Below, in pieces: positions 17,101 to 24,584 of a stretch of 64,000 nt of DNA. The stretch lies in assembly GCF_029892565.1 (NCBI RefSeq), contig NZ_JARXVH010000004.1, positions 186,001 through 250,000 on the forward strand, read 5' to 3'. Each line of letters starts with the position of its first letter. The stretch's first letter is position 1. Both the position numbers and the translations under genes were made by a program. The notes under the pieces are model-generated. The model was not told the DNA's origin. It did not search any database and saw nothing but the letters and a program-made list of their open reading frames with translations. This DNA is from Streptomyces pseudovenezuelae (GTDB taxonomy: Bacteria > Actinomycetota > Actinomycetes > Streptomycetales > Streptomycetaceae).

Positions 17101-18815
17101 CACAGGTGGACATCACCTCCCCGGACGGCTCCACGATCGCGGGCGTCGACGAGAACGGCGTGGCCCGCTTCGACCCCATCACCACCGACCGGCTCGACAT
17201 CACGATCACGCAGACGGCCCCACTCACCCTGCACAACCCGGTCGCCGACGAGGACTTGAAGCTTCCGGTGGGCCTGACCGAGGCGTACATCCCGGCCCTG
17301 GACCAGTACCGCACCAAACAGCCCAGCCCCGCGCGGGAGTTCTCGCTGCCGTGCGGACAGGGACCGGTGGTGTCGGTCGACGGCGAGCTGTACCAGACGG
17401 GTGTGAAGGGAACCGTGCGGGACCTGACCGAGCGGCGGCAGGTGGAGGTGACGTTGTGCCAGGAGGGGCGTGAGGACGGCGAGTTGGAACTGCCGTCGGG
17501 CTCGCACCGCGTGGAGGCCGGTGACAGTGGCCCCCTCGCCCTGACGGACGTGACCCTCACCCGTGGCACGGTGACCGAACCCACCGCCGACGCACGCCAG
17601 TTGACGATCCGGGACTGGCTGGGCGACCGCCGCAAGGTGATGGTCGGCTCGGGCGCGGCCACCTACCTGACGACGTACGAGAACTTCAACGACGGCTGGA
17701 AGGCCACCCTCGGCGGCAAGGAGCTGACCCCGGTCCGCCTCGACGGGTGGCAGCAGGGCTGGCGGATCCCGGCCGGGGCGGGCGGCGCGGTAAAGCTGTC
17801 GTACGAGCCCGCGACGACGTACGAGGGCGGGCTGATCGGCGGCGCGGTCGGACTCGCGGTCCTGATCGGCCTGGTCGTCTGGCGCCGCCGCGTCCCGAAC
17901 CCCGACCTGCCGCAGCCGGTCCCGCCGGCGCCCGGGCTGTGGCTGGGCACGGTGGCACTCACGGTGGTCGGCATCGTGATCGCCGGCTGGTTCGCCCTGT
18001 TGGTCCCGGCGCTGGCGCTCCTGGCCTACCGACGGCACCAGTTCCTCGTGCCGATCGCCTTCGCGGCCCTGGTTGGAGCGGGGATCGCTGCCGCCACGGG
18101 GGCCGGAGAGCCGGTGGGTGCGGGCGAGGGGGCGTTCGGGCGTACGGCTCAACTGCTGGCGTTGATCGGGCTGTTCGCGGGAGTCGTGAGTGTTCGGGAG
18201 CCGTACGGCGGTAGGGCGGGTGACCCTGCGTGGGGCCGTTCCGGCGGGTTCAGGTCCGGGTCCGGTTCTACGGCGGTGCTGCCGCCGACTCCCGCGAGCG
18301 GGCCACCGCCCGGCTTCGAGACGCCCCAGGCACAGCCGCTGCCGCAACGGCACCCGGGCGAGAGCGGGCCGCCGACCAGGAGCGGGACGGCGGTCGAGGG
18401 GGAACCGGCGACCGGGGACGAGCCGGCGACCGAGGGCAGGTCCACGACACCCTCTCCCGTCCCCCGCCCCGACGCCGGACCGCCCATCTCCGCGCGCGGT
18501 CCCGGCGGGCCCGACCCCGACCCGCCGACCGCACGGATCCCGTTCGGCAAGCCCAGGCTCCGGCCCACGCCGCCCGAGGAGACCGGAGAACCCGAAGCGA
18601 CCGGACACACCAGGGAGGCCGGAGACACCAGGGACAGCGGGGGCGGCGGGGAAGCCGACGAAGGCCACGACGCCCCAGACGCCCGGGATACCCAGGACAC
18701 CTCGGGTACCCGGGGTACCCGCGACACCCCGGACCCGCGGCAGACCGACGACACCCCCGCCGCACCGGCCGACCGCGCACCGGAGGACCGTAGGGGAAGG
18801 GGCGAAGCCACATGA
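14097..18815 (+). CDS. Alpha-(1->3)-arabinofuranosyltransferase family protein (AftD-like, DUF3367)
   Basis: 1572 residues, ATG overlapping the previous stop. The N-terminal 450 residues are a GT-C membrane enzyme with about a dozen spans and the acidic first-loop motif HPGRQTFDTKLGVTVDP. Next come two discoidin-like (F5/8 type C) carbohydrate-binding modules at about 720-850 and 940-1040, further beta domains, and C-terminal spans near 1240-1370. The last 190 residues are a low-complexity Pro/Gly/Asp/Thr tail. AftD in mycobacteria adds arabinofuranose from decaprenyl-phosphoarabinose to arabinan; here the acceptor is unknown because Streptomyces lacks arabinogalactan. Neighbouring methyl- and acyltransferases suggest a decorated envelope glycan. 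Confidence 0.85.
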   Translation: MTTTVQAPPPATVPTARATSGPPEGPRSRRLLVGFWAVAFLLFLVVHPGRQTFDTKLGVTVDPGAFFSDLGQLWHDQGSFGGIQDQYAGYLWPMLPFYWLAHAVQLPVWLAERLWMSLIVSVAFWGALRLAERLRIGTGGSRLLAGVAYALWPVFTIVVGSTSAAVLPGAFLPWVLLPLTDERYTARIAALRSALIVPFMGGVNGASTLASLLPVGLYLLSRPPGPRQRKLIAWWVPGVIVATAWWWIPLLMLGVYGENFLPYVETSQTTTATMSATEALRGAGDWVAYLHFGEAWLPAGWAVASSVIVIVCSALAAGLGLAGLARRDMPERRWLVLTVVTVSLVLLAGYGGAFGAPFHGVVQDWLNGWLVPFRNIYKFQTGLALALVLGLAHLVGVAAEPHGARPVRGRRFAPLVAAVLILPGLMWPYLNGSILNPGSFQELPKYWSTTADWLEKYSPDSRALVVPATAHGLYTWGSPVDQPLDVLAKSRWAQRDYVPFGTPGNRRAMDAVENALTSGSEVPGLADYLSRAGVFYVVLRNDLDQNQVGSVPTTTVKRTLEQSGYQRVTGFGPVMTGGTIAHDSPLQVEGLYPRQRAVEIYEPADQDVTRPGQAHLLPVADTAVVSGGPESLLPLASDLRGRATVLTGDNHPGLGTPSLQVTGDGLRRADTRFGLVSGNTSYTYTSSERNAPDAVQDPGEKPHQILPTKGLDHQTVAQLRGARSVSASSYGNWLFSLPQYDPVNAFDGNPDTAWAEGAPGSADGQWLRIGFTGSYDMPSSFKVTPLPQESVRSAATKVRVETEKGSKTSFLKPNGTTQSIKAPAGGTRWMKLTILDSVARHTGLTGAGFSEVALPHVQVTRLLRLPTDADASDAAASLISLHRTPDPTGLSATGTEAGLHRTFSTDSAGTYEVKAGAVPVSGEALDKLLYQVAPDQQNRIVATADSTADLGAGLSARNLTDGDLTTAWIAGDRPTIHLSWSGKQAVGEVVLAPAGGLSTRATQVDITSPDGSTIAGVDENGVARFDPITTDRLDITITQTAPLTLHNPVADEDLKLPVGLTEAYIPALDQYRTKQPSPAREFSLPCGQGPVVSVDGELYQTGVKGTVRDLTERRQVEVTLCQEGREDGELELPSGSHRVEAGDSGPLALTDVTLTRGTVTEPTADARQLTIRDWLGDRRKVMVGSGAATYLTTYENFNDGWKATLGGKELTPVRLDGWQQGWRIPAGAGGAVKLSYEPATTYEGGLIGGAVGLAVLIGLVVWRRRVPNPDLPQPVPPAPGLWLGTVALTVVGIVIAGWFALLVPALALLAYRRHQFLVPIAFAALVGAGIAAATGAGEPVGAGEGAFGRTAQLLALIGLFAGVVSVREPYGGRAGDPAWGRSGGFRSGSGSTAVLPPTPASGPPPGFETPQAQPLPQRHPGESGPPTRSGTAVEGEPATGDEPATEGRSTTPSPVPRPDAGPPISARGPGGPDPDPPTARIPFGKPRLRPTPPEETGEPEATGHTREAGDTRDSGGGGEADEGHDAPDARDTQDTSGTRGTRDTPDPRQTDDTPAAPADRAPEDRRGRGEAT

Positions 18816-20203
18816 CCGCACTCGAACACCCCGCCCGCGCCGACGGCCCTGCGCAGCCGTCCGCCCGCATCCCCTTCCCGCTGGTCGACGAGGTCTCCCG
18901 GCACTGTGTGCAGGAGGAGGAGCCGGAGACGGTGCACATCGAGGTGCATCTGCCGGGGCCGCTCGACCGGGACCGGCTGACGGCGGCCTTCGGGGCGGCG
19001 TTGCGTCGGCATCCCCGCATCCTGATGCGGGAGGCGCCCGGGCCTTGGTATCGGCGGCGCTACGAATGGGAGTTGACGGCGGAGCCTGACGTTGAGGTGG
19101 TGAGTTTCCCGCCGGCGGGGCAGAACGCGTTGCGGGACGCCAGGACGCGGGCGTTGACGTCGGCTCCGCCGCTGTCCCTGTCGCCGCCGATCCGGCTGGA
19201 GGTGGTGGCGGACGCCGGGCGGGCCGAGGGGAGCGAGGCGACGGACGCGGTCGGGGTCGCGGCACACCGGCGGACCCAGACCCCGCGAACCGGCGGAGCA
19301 AAGGGCACCGTTCTCTTCGTCACCATCAACCACACCGCCCTCGACGGCCCCGCCTGCCTCCGAGTCCTGGCCACGGCAGCCGAGTTGTACGGCGGCCGGG
19401 ACAACTCCCCCGCCGCACCGCCCGTCCGCCCGCCCGAACCGCCGCAGCCGCCCGCCGACACCCCCTCCAACTGGTCCCCACCCGCCCGGGTCGCCCCCGG
19501 CACCCCGGAGCCCTCCCCCGGCAACGGCCTGCTCGTCACCGAACTCCCGCTCCCGCACCGCCCGAAGGGCTCGCCCTACACCGTGAACGACCAGCTCATG
19601 GTCACCACGGCCCTGACGATCACCCACTGGAACCGGGAACATGGGGCCCGGCCGCGACCACTGCGCATCACCATGCCGGTGGACGACCGCCCCCGGGACG
19701 CCACCATGCCCATCGGCAACGGCACCCGGCTGGTCGAAGTCCCCTTCTCTGTTGAGGAGTTGGACGCGAACGAGCCCTCCGACATGCCGGCCCTGCTGCG
19801 GCGGACGGCGGCCCGTACCCGTGCCCTGAAGGCACTTCCCCGGCCCCAACTCGGGTGGGGCGCAGCTCTGTTGACCGCTCCGGTCACGCCCGTGGCCTGG
19901 CGTGCCGCAACCACCCGGGGGCTGCGGCGGGCCGCCGCGAGCTGGACCTCGACGACGCTGCTCAGCAACATCGGCCGTATCCCGTACGCGTTGGACTTCG
20001 GCGAGGAGGCGGGCCGGGCGCACGCGGTGTGGTTCTCCGCCCCGGCCCGGATGCCGCGCGGTCTCACCGTGACGACCGCCTCCACGGCGGGCCGGCTGCA
20101 TCTCGCGCTGCGCTGGTCCCGGGCGCTGCTCGGCCACGGGGACGGCGCCCATGTCAGGGACCTGTTCGAGCACTATCTGCATACGACGGAGACGGGCCCA
20201 TGA
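18812..20203 (+). CDS. Condensation-domain-like acyltransferase
   Basis: 463 residues, ATG overlapping the AftD-like stop. The fold markers are those of the chloramphenicol acetyltransferase/condensation superfamily: FVTINHTALDGPA gives H174 and D178 of HxxxDG (the first His of HHxxxDG is Asn), and TTLLSNIGRIPYALDFG matches the later DFGWG-region strand. A Pro-rich insert spans about 205-230. It is a stand-alone enzyme without carrier domains, like the Pap/WES acyltransferases, so it probably esterifies a sugar or lipid made by this operon. Confidence 0.7.
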   Translation: MTALEHPARADGPAQPSARIPFPLVDEVSRHCVQEEEPETVHIEVHLPGPLDRDRLTAAFGAALRRHPRILMREAPGPWYRRRYEWELTAEPDVEVVSFPPAGQNALRDARTRALTSAPPLSLSPPIRLEVVADAGRAEGSEATDAVGVAAHRRTQTPRTGGAKGTVLFVTINHTALDGPACLRVLATAAELYGGRDNSPAAPPVRPPEPPQPPADTPSNWSPPARVAPGTPEPSPGNGLLVTELPLPHRPKGSPYTVNDQLMVTTALTITHWNREHGARPRPLRITMPVDDRPRDATMPIGNGTRLVEVPFSVEELDANEPSDMPALLRRTAARTRALKALPRPQLGWGAALLTAPVTPVAWRAATTRGLRRAAASWTSTTLLSNIGRIPYALDFGEEAGRAHAVWFSAPARMPRGLTVTTASTAGRLHLALRWSRALLGHGDGAHVRDLFEHYLHTTETGP

Positions 20204-20934
20204 CGACCACCGCACCGCCCCCGCGCGACCTCCGGGACTTCTACGAGGACCCGTCCGTGCCCGTCGCCTCCGGCGCCCCGCGCAGCCTGCGCCAGGCCCG
20301 CATGCTGGCCGCCGCGCTCGGCCCGGTGAGCGGGCGCCCGTGCACCGTCCTGGACATCGGCTGCGGTGACGGCACCGCCGCGGCCACCGCCGCCCCGCTG
20401 CTCGCCGGGCACCGGCTGATCGGCGTCGACTGGTCGCAGGACGCCCTGCGGCGGGCCCGCACCCGGCTGCCGGACACCGTGCGCGGTGAACTCACGGGTG
20501 GGGGGCTGCCGTTCGGTGCCGGGTCCGCGGACGCCGTGCTGTTCAGCGAGGTCGTCGAGCATCTCGTCGACCCGGACGCGGCGCTCGACGAGATCCGCCG
20601 CGTACTGCGCCCCGGCGGTCATCTGATGCTGTCCACGCCGAACCTGGCCGCCTGGTACAACCGCGGTCTGCTGCTGGCGGGGGTGCAGCCGGTGTTCTCC
20701 GAGGTCAGTCTGCGGGCCATCCACGGGCGGCCCGGGTCGGAGGTCGTCGGGCATCTGCGGCTGTACACCGCCCGCGCGCTCAGGGAGTTCGTCGCCGCGT
20801 CCGGCTTCACAGTCGTGGAGTTGAAGGGCGCGCCCTTCCACGGCGTACCGGGTGCGCTGCGCCCGCTCGACCGGCTCGCCTGTGCCAGACCGTCGCTGGC
20901 CTCGATCCTCCTGCTGCACGCACGCAAGACGTAA
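20200..20934 (+). CDS. Class I SAM-dependent methyltransferase
   Basis: 244 residues from the ATG that overlaps the acyltransferase stop. Motif I VLDIGCGDGTAA at about 50-61, acidic strand end (GVDWS), then VLFSEVVEHLVDPDAALDEIRRVLRPGG, the classic Methyltransf_11 pattern, and a C-terminal LYTARALREFVAASGF. Second of three methyltransferases in the operon, again most likely acting on a glycan or lipid. Twelve bases separate it from the EamA-type transporter. Confidence 0.85.
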   Translation: MTTTAPPPRDLRDFYEDPSVPVASGAPRSLRQARMLAAALGPVSGRPCTVLDIGCGDGTAAATAAPLLAGHRLIGVDWSQDALRRARTRLPDTVRGELTGGGLPFGAGSADAVLFSEVVEHLVDPDAALDEIRRVLRPGGHLMLSTPNLAAWYNRGLLLAGVQPVFSEVSLRAIHGRPGSEVVGHLRLYTARALREFVAASGFTVVELKGAPFHGVPGALRPLDRLACARPSLASILLLHARKT

Positions 20935-20946
20935 GGGGGCCGGCCC

Positions 20947-21873
20947 ATGTGGGTGGGAGTGGCCGCGGCCCTGCTGGCGAACCTTCTCTACAGCCTCGGA
21001 TTCGTCCTGGAGAAGCGGGCGTTGTCCAGCCTGCCCGAGGTGACGATCCGTCAACCCGCGCGGCTGCTGCGGCTGGTGATCGGCAGCCCCCTGTGGATCG
21101 GCGGCTCGCTCACGCTGGCCGCCGGCTTCGGCGCGCAGCTCGTCGTCTACCGGACACTGCCGATCGCCGCCGCGCAGGGCATCTTCGTCTCCGGCCTGGT
21201 GCTGCTGGTGCTGCTGTCGGCCCGGCTGCTCGGCGAGGAGACGACCGGTCGCGAGCGGTACGCGCTCGGCGCGATCCTGGCCGCGCTGCTCATGGTCGTG
21301 CTGTCCCTGAAGGAGTCCGGGGGCGGCGCGGACACCGTCAGCCGCAGTGCGCCGTATCAACTGATCCTGCTGGTGTGCGTGCCGTCCCTGGCCGGTGGCG
21401 TGTGGTTGTACGGGGCCGCCGAGCGCCGGGCGCGGCACCGGCACCGCGCGCCGACCACGGGCGTGGAGTACGGCGTGGCGGTGGGCCTGCTGTACGGGGT
21501 CAGCTCGCTGGCCATCAAGGGGGTGTCCAGCTATCTGACGACAAGTGGGCTCGGGCATGCGGTGGTTGAGCTGCTGCGCTCTCCGTACCCGTATCTCCTG
21601 TTGTGCACCGGCGTGTTCGGCCTGGTGATGTCGCAGGCGGCGCTGCAGCGCTGCCGGGCCTCGCTGATCGTGCCGGTGTGCACGACGGTGACCTGTCTGT
21701 ACACGGCGGTGTTCGGCACGCTCTCGTTCGGCGAGGCGCTGCCGCACGACCCGGTGCGGCTCACCCTTCGGCTGGGTGGCACCGCCCTGGCCGTGTCCGT
21801 GCTGCTGGCCATGCCCAAGCACGATCCCGCACCTCAAGCCCCCATCGGTGCCAAGGAGTTGACGCCCCCATGA
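20947..21873 (+). CDS. EamA/DMT-type multi-pass transporter
   Basis: 308 residues with nine or ten hydrophobic helices in two similar halves (PIAAAQGIFVSGLVLLVLLSARLLGEE, and TVTCLYTAVFGTLSFGEALPHD, both drug/metabolite transporter signatures). Inner-membrane carrier. In this operon it may move a lipid-linked sugar or another precursor across the membrane, as DMT-like proteins do in lipid A and arabinan pathways; that role is inference. Its stop overlaps the Trm112 start. Confidence 0.75.
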   Translation: MWVGVAAALLANLLYSLGFVLEKRALSSLPEVTIRQPARLLRLVIGSPLWIGGSLTLAAGFGAQLVVYRTLPIAAAQGIFVSGLVLLVLLSARLLGEETTGRERYALGAILAALLMVVLSLKESGGGADTVSRSAPYQLILLVCVPSLAGGVWLYGAAERRARHRHRAPTTGVEYGVAVGLLYGVSSLAIKGVSSYLTTSGLGHAVVELLRSPYPYLLLCTGVFGLVMSQAALQRCRASLIVPVCTTVTCLYTAVFGTLSFGEALPHDPVRLTLRLGGTALAVSVLLAMPKHDPAPQAPIGAKELTPP

Positions 21874-22139
21874 AACCCGACGACCCACTGCTGCGGATCC
21901 TGGCGTGCCCGCTCGACAAGGGCCCGCTGCATCTCGTCGAAGCCGAACCCGAAGCCGATGCCGATGCCGGAGGCGAAACCGAATCGGGCGGGGCGACGGG
22001 CGGCGGCGGGATCCTCTACAACCCGCGCCTGCACCGCCGTTACCCGATCATCGACGGCATCCCGCAGTTGCTGCCCTCCTCCGGCCAGCAGGTCTCGGAC
22101 GACGAGCACGAGGCCCTGGTGAAACGGATGATCCCGTGA
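21870..22139 (+). CDS. Trm112 family protein
   Basis: 89 residues. N-terminal LLRILACPLDKGPL and C-terminal YNPRLHRRYPIIDGIPQLL are the two conserved parts of bacterial Trm112/UPF0434 proteins. An acidic, Gly-rich insert separates them (about 28-52). The family's second Cys of the zinc knuckle is absent, as in many actinobacterial members. Trm112 proteins activate methyltransferases in archaea and eukaryotes; here the gene is directly followed, with overlapping stop and start, by an FkbM methyltransferase. Confidence 0.8.
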   Translation: MKPDDPLLRILACPLDKGPLHLVEAEPEADADAGGETESGGATGGGGILYNPRLHRRYPIIDGIPQLLPSSGQQVSDDEHEALVKRMIP

Positions 22140-22987
22140 ACGCGCCCACCGCCGGTGCCGTGCCCGCGCCCACCCTCGCGGCCCGGCTCGCCCGGCTGCT
22201 GCCCACCCGTCTGGTCGCGGCCACCGCGCGGGCCGTGTACCCGCGCTTCGAGCCCGAGTTGGCCCGGCTCGCGGACCTGTGCCCGGCCGGCTGCGGGACC
22301 GCGGTCGACGTCGGCGGCTGGTACGGCCCGTGGACGCGGCGGCTGTCGCGGCGGGCGAACGAGGTGGTGGCCGTGGAACCGGTCCCGCACCTGGCCCGGC
22401 TGCTGGCCGCCGGGGCGCCCGCGAACGTACGGATCGTGCAGGCCGCCGCCGCGGACCGGCCCGGCACGGCCCGGCTCTGGTTCCCGGCGGACGACTCGGG
22501 CGACCGGGGTGTGTCATCCCTGGTCCGCCGCGACATCCACGCGCACGCGCTGCACGTCAGCTGCGTCACGCTGGACCAACTCGGGCTACGGGACGTCGGG
22601 TTCATCAAGGTCGACGTGGACGGCAGCGAGCTGGCGGTGCTGCGCGGCGCGACCGGCCTCCTCTCCCGCGACCGCCCGGCCCTCTTCGTCGAGCTGGAGT
22701 CCCGGATCCAGCCGATCGCGCCGGTCGTCACCTACCTCTCGCTGCTCCGCTACGACGGCTGGGTGCTGCCCGGCGACACCTGGGTCCCGCTGTCGTCCTT
22801 CCCGCTGGAGGAGCACCAGAAGGGCGCCGCGCACGTCGTCACCCAGGGGCTGCTGGGCCGCGTACTGCCCTTCCGGCGCCACCCGCGGTACGTGAACTCG
22901 GTCCTGTTCCTGCCCGACGGCCGCCGTCCGGGCGGATCGGCGATGGGCGACGATGGTGCGCATGCCCTCCGCCAAGCGCCCCGGTAG
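22136..22987 (+). CDS. FkbM family methyltransferase
   Basis: 283 residues, GTG overlapping the Trm112 stop. SAM motif AVDVGGWYGPWT near residue 58, acidic loop VVAVEPVPHLARLL, then VTLDQLGLRDVGFIKVDVDGSELAVLRGA, the FkbM signature with its metal-coordinating Asp residues. FkbM enzymes O-methylate sugars and polyketides. Last gene of the coupled glycan series; the next gene overlaps its 3' end by 35 bases. Confidence 0.85.
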   Translation: MNAPTAGAVPAPTLAARLARLLPTRLVAATARAVYPRFEPELARLADLCPAGCGTAVDVGGWYGPWTRRLSRRANEVVAVEPVPHLARLLAAGAPANVRIVQAAAADRPGTARLWFPADDSGDRGVSSLVRRDIHAHALHVSCVTLDQLGLRDVGFIKVDVDGSELAVLRGATGLLSRDRPALFVELESRIQPIAPVVTYLSLLRYDGWVLPGDTWVPLSSFPLEEHQKGAAHVVTQGLLGRVLPFRRHPRYVNSVLFLPDGRRPGGSAMGDDGAHALRQAPR

Positions 22988-23585
22988 CTCCGCCGGCCCC
23001 TTCACCCCGCTCGACTTCCAGCTGGTCCTGCTGCGCCGCATGGCCGACCACAACCCGGACCTGGTGGACGACGCCCGCCACGAGCTGGGCGCCTCCCTCG
23101 CCGACATGCGGGAGGCCAACAAGCGGTGGCAGGCGATGCTCCACTCCCCACGCGCGCGTGGCGGCGCCTCCCGCTACCGCTCGATCCTCGGCGCCCCGGA
23201 GTCGGCCGTGCAGCGCAAGATCGGCGACCTGGACTGCGAGGCCCTGTTCTGGCCCGTCCCCCTCTGGCCCGACCTCCGCTTCGAGGTGCTCCTCGCCCCG
23301 AACGGCGCCGTCTGGAACGAGTGGCTGGTCCGCGCCCCCGGAGCCCAGGCCCCGCCCCTGGACACCCTCGACGACCTCACCCCCTGGTCCTGCACGGTCG
23401 ACGAGGCCGCCCGCGCCTTCGCCCCCGCCCGCCCCCTGGAGGGCACCGCGCCGACCCGCTGGGGCCTGGCGTTCGCGGCGCCGGACGGGGCGGGCGTGCG
23501 GCGGAACGTCGTAGCGGAATTCACCTGGGGCCTGCTCCAGCGGACCGCGGTCAGCGACGGGCCGCCGCCAGGATCGCGTCCCTGA
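22953..23585 (+). CDS. Uncharacterised protein
   Basis: 210 residues (ATG 22953; ATG 22962 is equally plausible). Soluble, no signal peptide or membrane span. It has a helical N-terminus (LDFQLVLLRRMADHNPDLVDDARHELG) and a mixed C-terminal domain with several Trp residues (FWPVPLWPDLRFEVLLAPNGAVWNEWLV). I do not recognise the family. It overlaps the FkbM gene in front and the convergent ATP-grasp gene behind (35 bases each). Confidence 0.6.
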   Translation: MVRMPSAKRPGSSAGPFTPLDFQLVLLRRMADHNPDLVDDARHELGASLADMREANKRWQAMLHSPRARGGASRYRSILGAPESAVQRKIGDLDCEALFWPVPLWPDLRFEVLLAPNGAVWNEWLVRAPGAQAPPLDTLDDLTPWSCTVDEAARAFAPARPLEGTAPTRWGLAFAAPDGAGVRRNVVAEFTWGLLQRTAVSDGPPPGSRP

Positions 23586-24423
23586 CCACCGCCACCGAGT
23601 CCGGGTGCAGGAACAGGAAGAGGTTCGGCTCGACCAGCTCCAGCTCCATCACCACCGGCTCCCCGTCGTCCCCGTCGACGAGATCCACGCGCGCGTACAG
23701 CAACTCGGGCGACTGCGGTACGGCGGCCAGGGCGCGCTCGGCGACGGCGCGCTCGGCCGGGGTCGCGGTCCACGGCTCCAGGCCCGGGTGGGCGGTCCGC
23801 TCGTCGTCGTAGGCCGTGCCGGGGGCCAGGACGGCCCGCTTGCGGCTGGCGTGCAGCAGCCGGCCGCCGACGAACAGCAGGGCACGCTCACCGGCCTTGT
23901 CGATGCCCCGCATGTACGGCTGCACCATCGCCGTCAGCCCTTCCTCGTGCATGCGCGCGAGGTGCCGTAGCGCCCGGTCACGGTCCTCGGGGACGTAACG
24001 CGCGGCGTAGCGGGAGCCCGCGCCGGAGGTCGGCTTGACGACGTACTCGTGGTCGCCCGGGAGGTCGGGGGTGTCGCCCGGCGCGAGGTAGTGGGTGGGG
24101 ACGACGGGCACGCCGGCCGCGGCGAGATCGCCGACGTACCGCTTGTCGGTGTTCCACCGCACCACTGCGGCCGGGTTCGCCAGGCGCGTGGCCTTGCCGC
24201 AGCGCTCGGCCCAGGCCTGGAACTCGGCGGCCCGCCAGCTGTAGTCCCAGGTCGACCGGATCACGGCGAGGTCGTAGCCGGCCCAGTCGGCGTCGGGATC
24301 GTCCCAGAACACCGCCTCCGCGTCGGCCCCGGCCTCGCGCAGCGCCGCCAGCAGGCCCGGGAGGTCCTTGTCGCGGCTGGGTTCGGGGCGGGGATCGTAG
24401 GTGACGAGGGCGATGCGGGGCAC
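23551..24423 (-). CDS. ATP-grasp domain protein
   Basis: 290 residues from GTG 24423, chosen because GGAG lies seven bases upstream and VPRIALVTYD begins the first strand. Visible ATP-grasp parts: YDLAVIRSTWDYSW (pre-ATP-grasp domain), EYVVKPTSGAGSRYAARYV (nucleotide loop), MVQPYMRGIDKAGERALLFVGG and YARVDLVDGDDGEPVVMELELVEPNLFL, containing the Mg2+-binding Glu/Asn. Enzymes of this group ligate a carboxylate to an amine or thiol (glutathione synthetase/RimK-like). Substrates cannot be inferred. Confidence 0.8.
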   Translation of the reverse strand: MPRIALVTYDPRPEPSRDKDLPGLLAALREAGADAEAVFWDDPDADWAGYDLAVIRSTWDYSWRAAEFQAWAERCGKATRLANPAAVVRWNTDKRYVGDLAAAGVPVVPTHYLAPGDTPDLPGDHEYVVKPTSGAGSRYAARYVPEDRDRALRHLARMHEEGLTAMVQPYMRGIDKAGERALLFVGGRLLHASRKRAVLAPGTAYDDERTAHPGLEPWTATPAERAVAERALAAVPQSPELLYARVDLVDGDDGEPVVMELELVEPNLFLFLHPDSVAVVRDAILAAARR

Positions 24424-24584
24424 GGTGGCACTCCGTTCCGGTTGCTGGGGCGCGTCCACGGTCCGGTGCGGAGGCGCGTCCGCGCAGGCTAACCGCGTTC
24501 CCCGCAACCGCGGCAACTCATTTGACCTTCCCCTTCGGGGAGGCCCCAGCATCGGTGGCGGAACCGGAAGAGGTCGAGGTGCGC

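Noticed and set aside
16011..19301. 1096-codon open frame antisense to the AftD-like gene
   Set aside because: Composition is Arg/Pro/Gly-rich without any domain; it mirrors a clearly real gene. High GC removes stop codons from the opposite strand.
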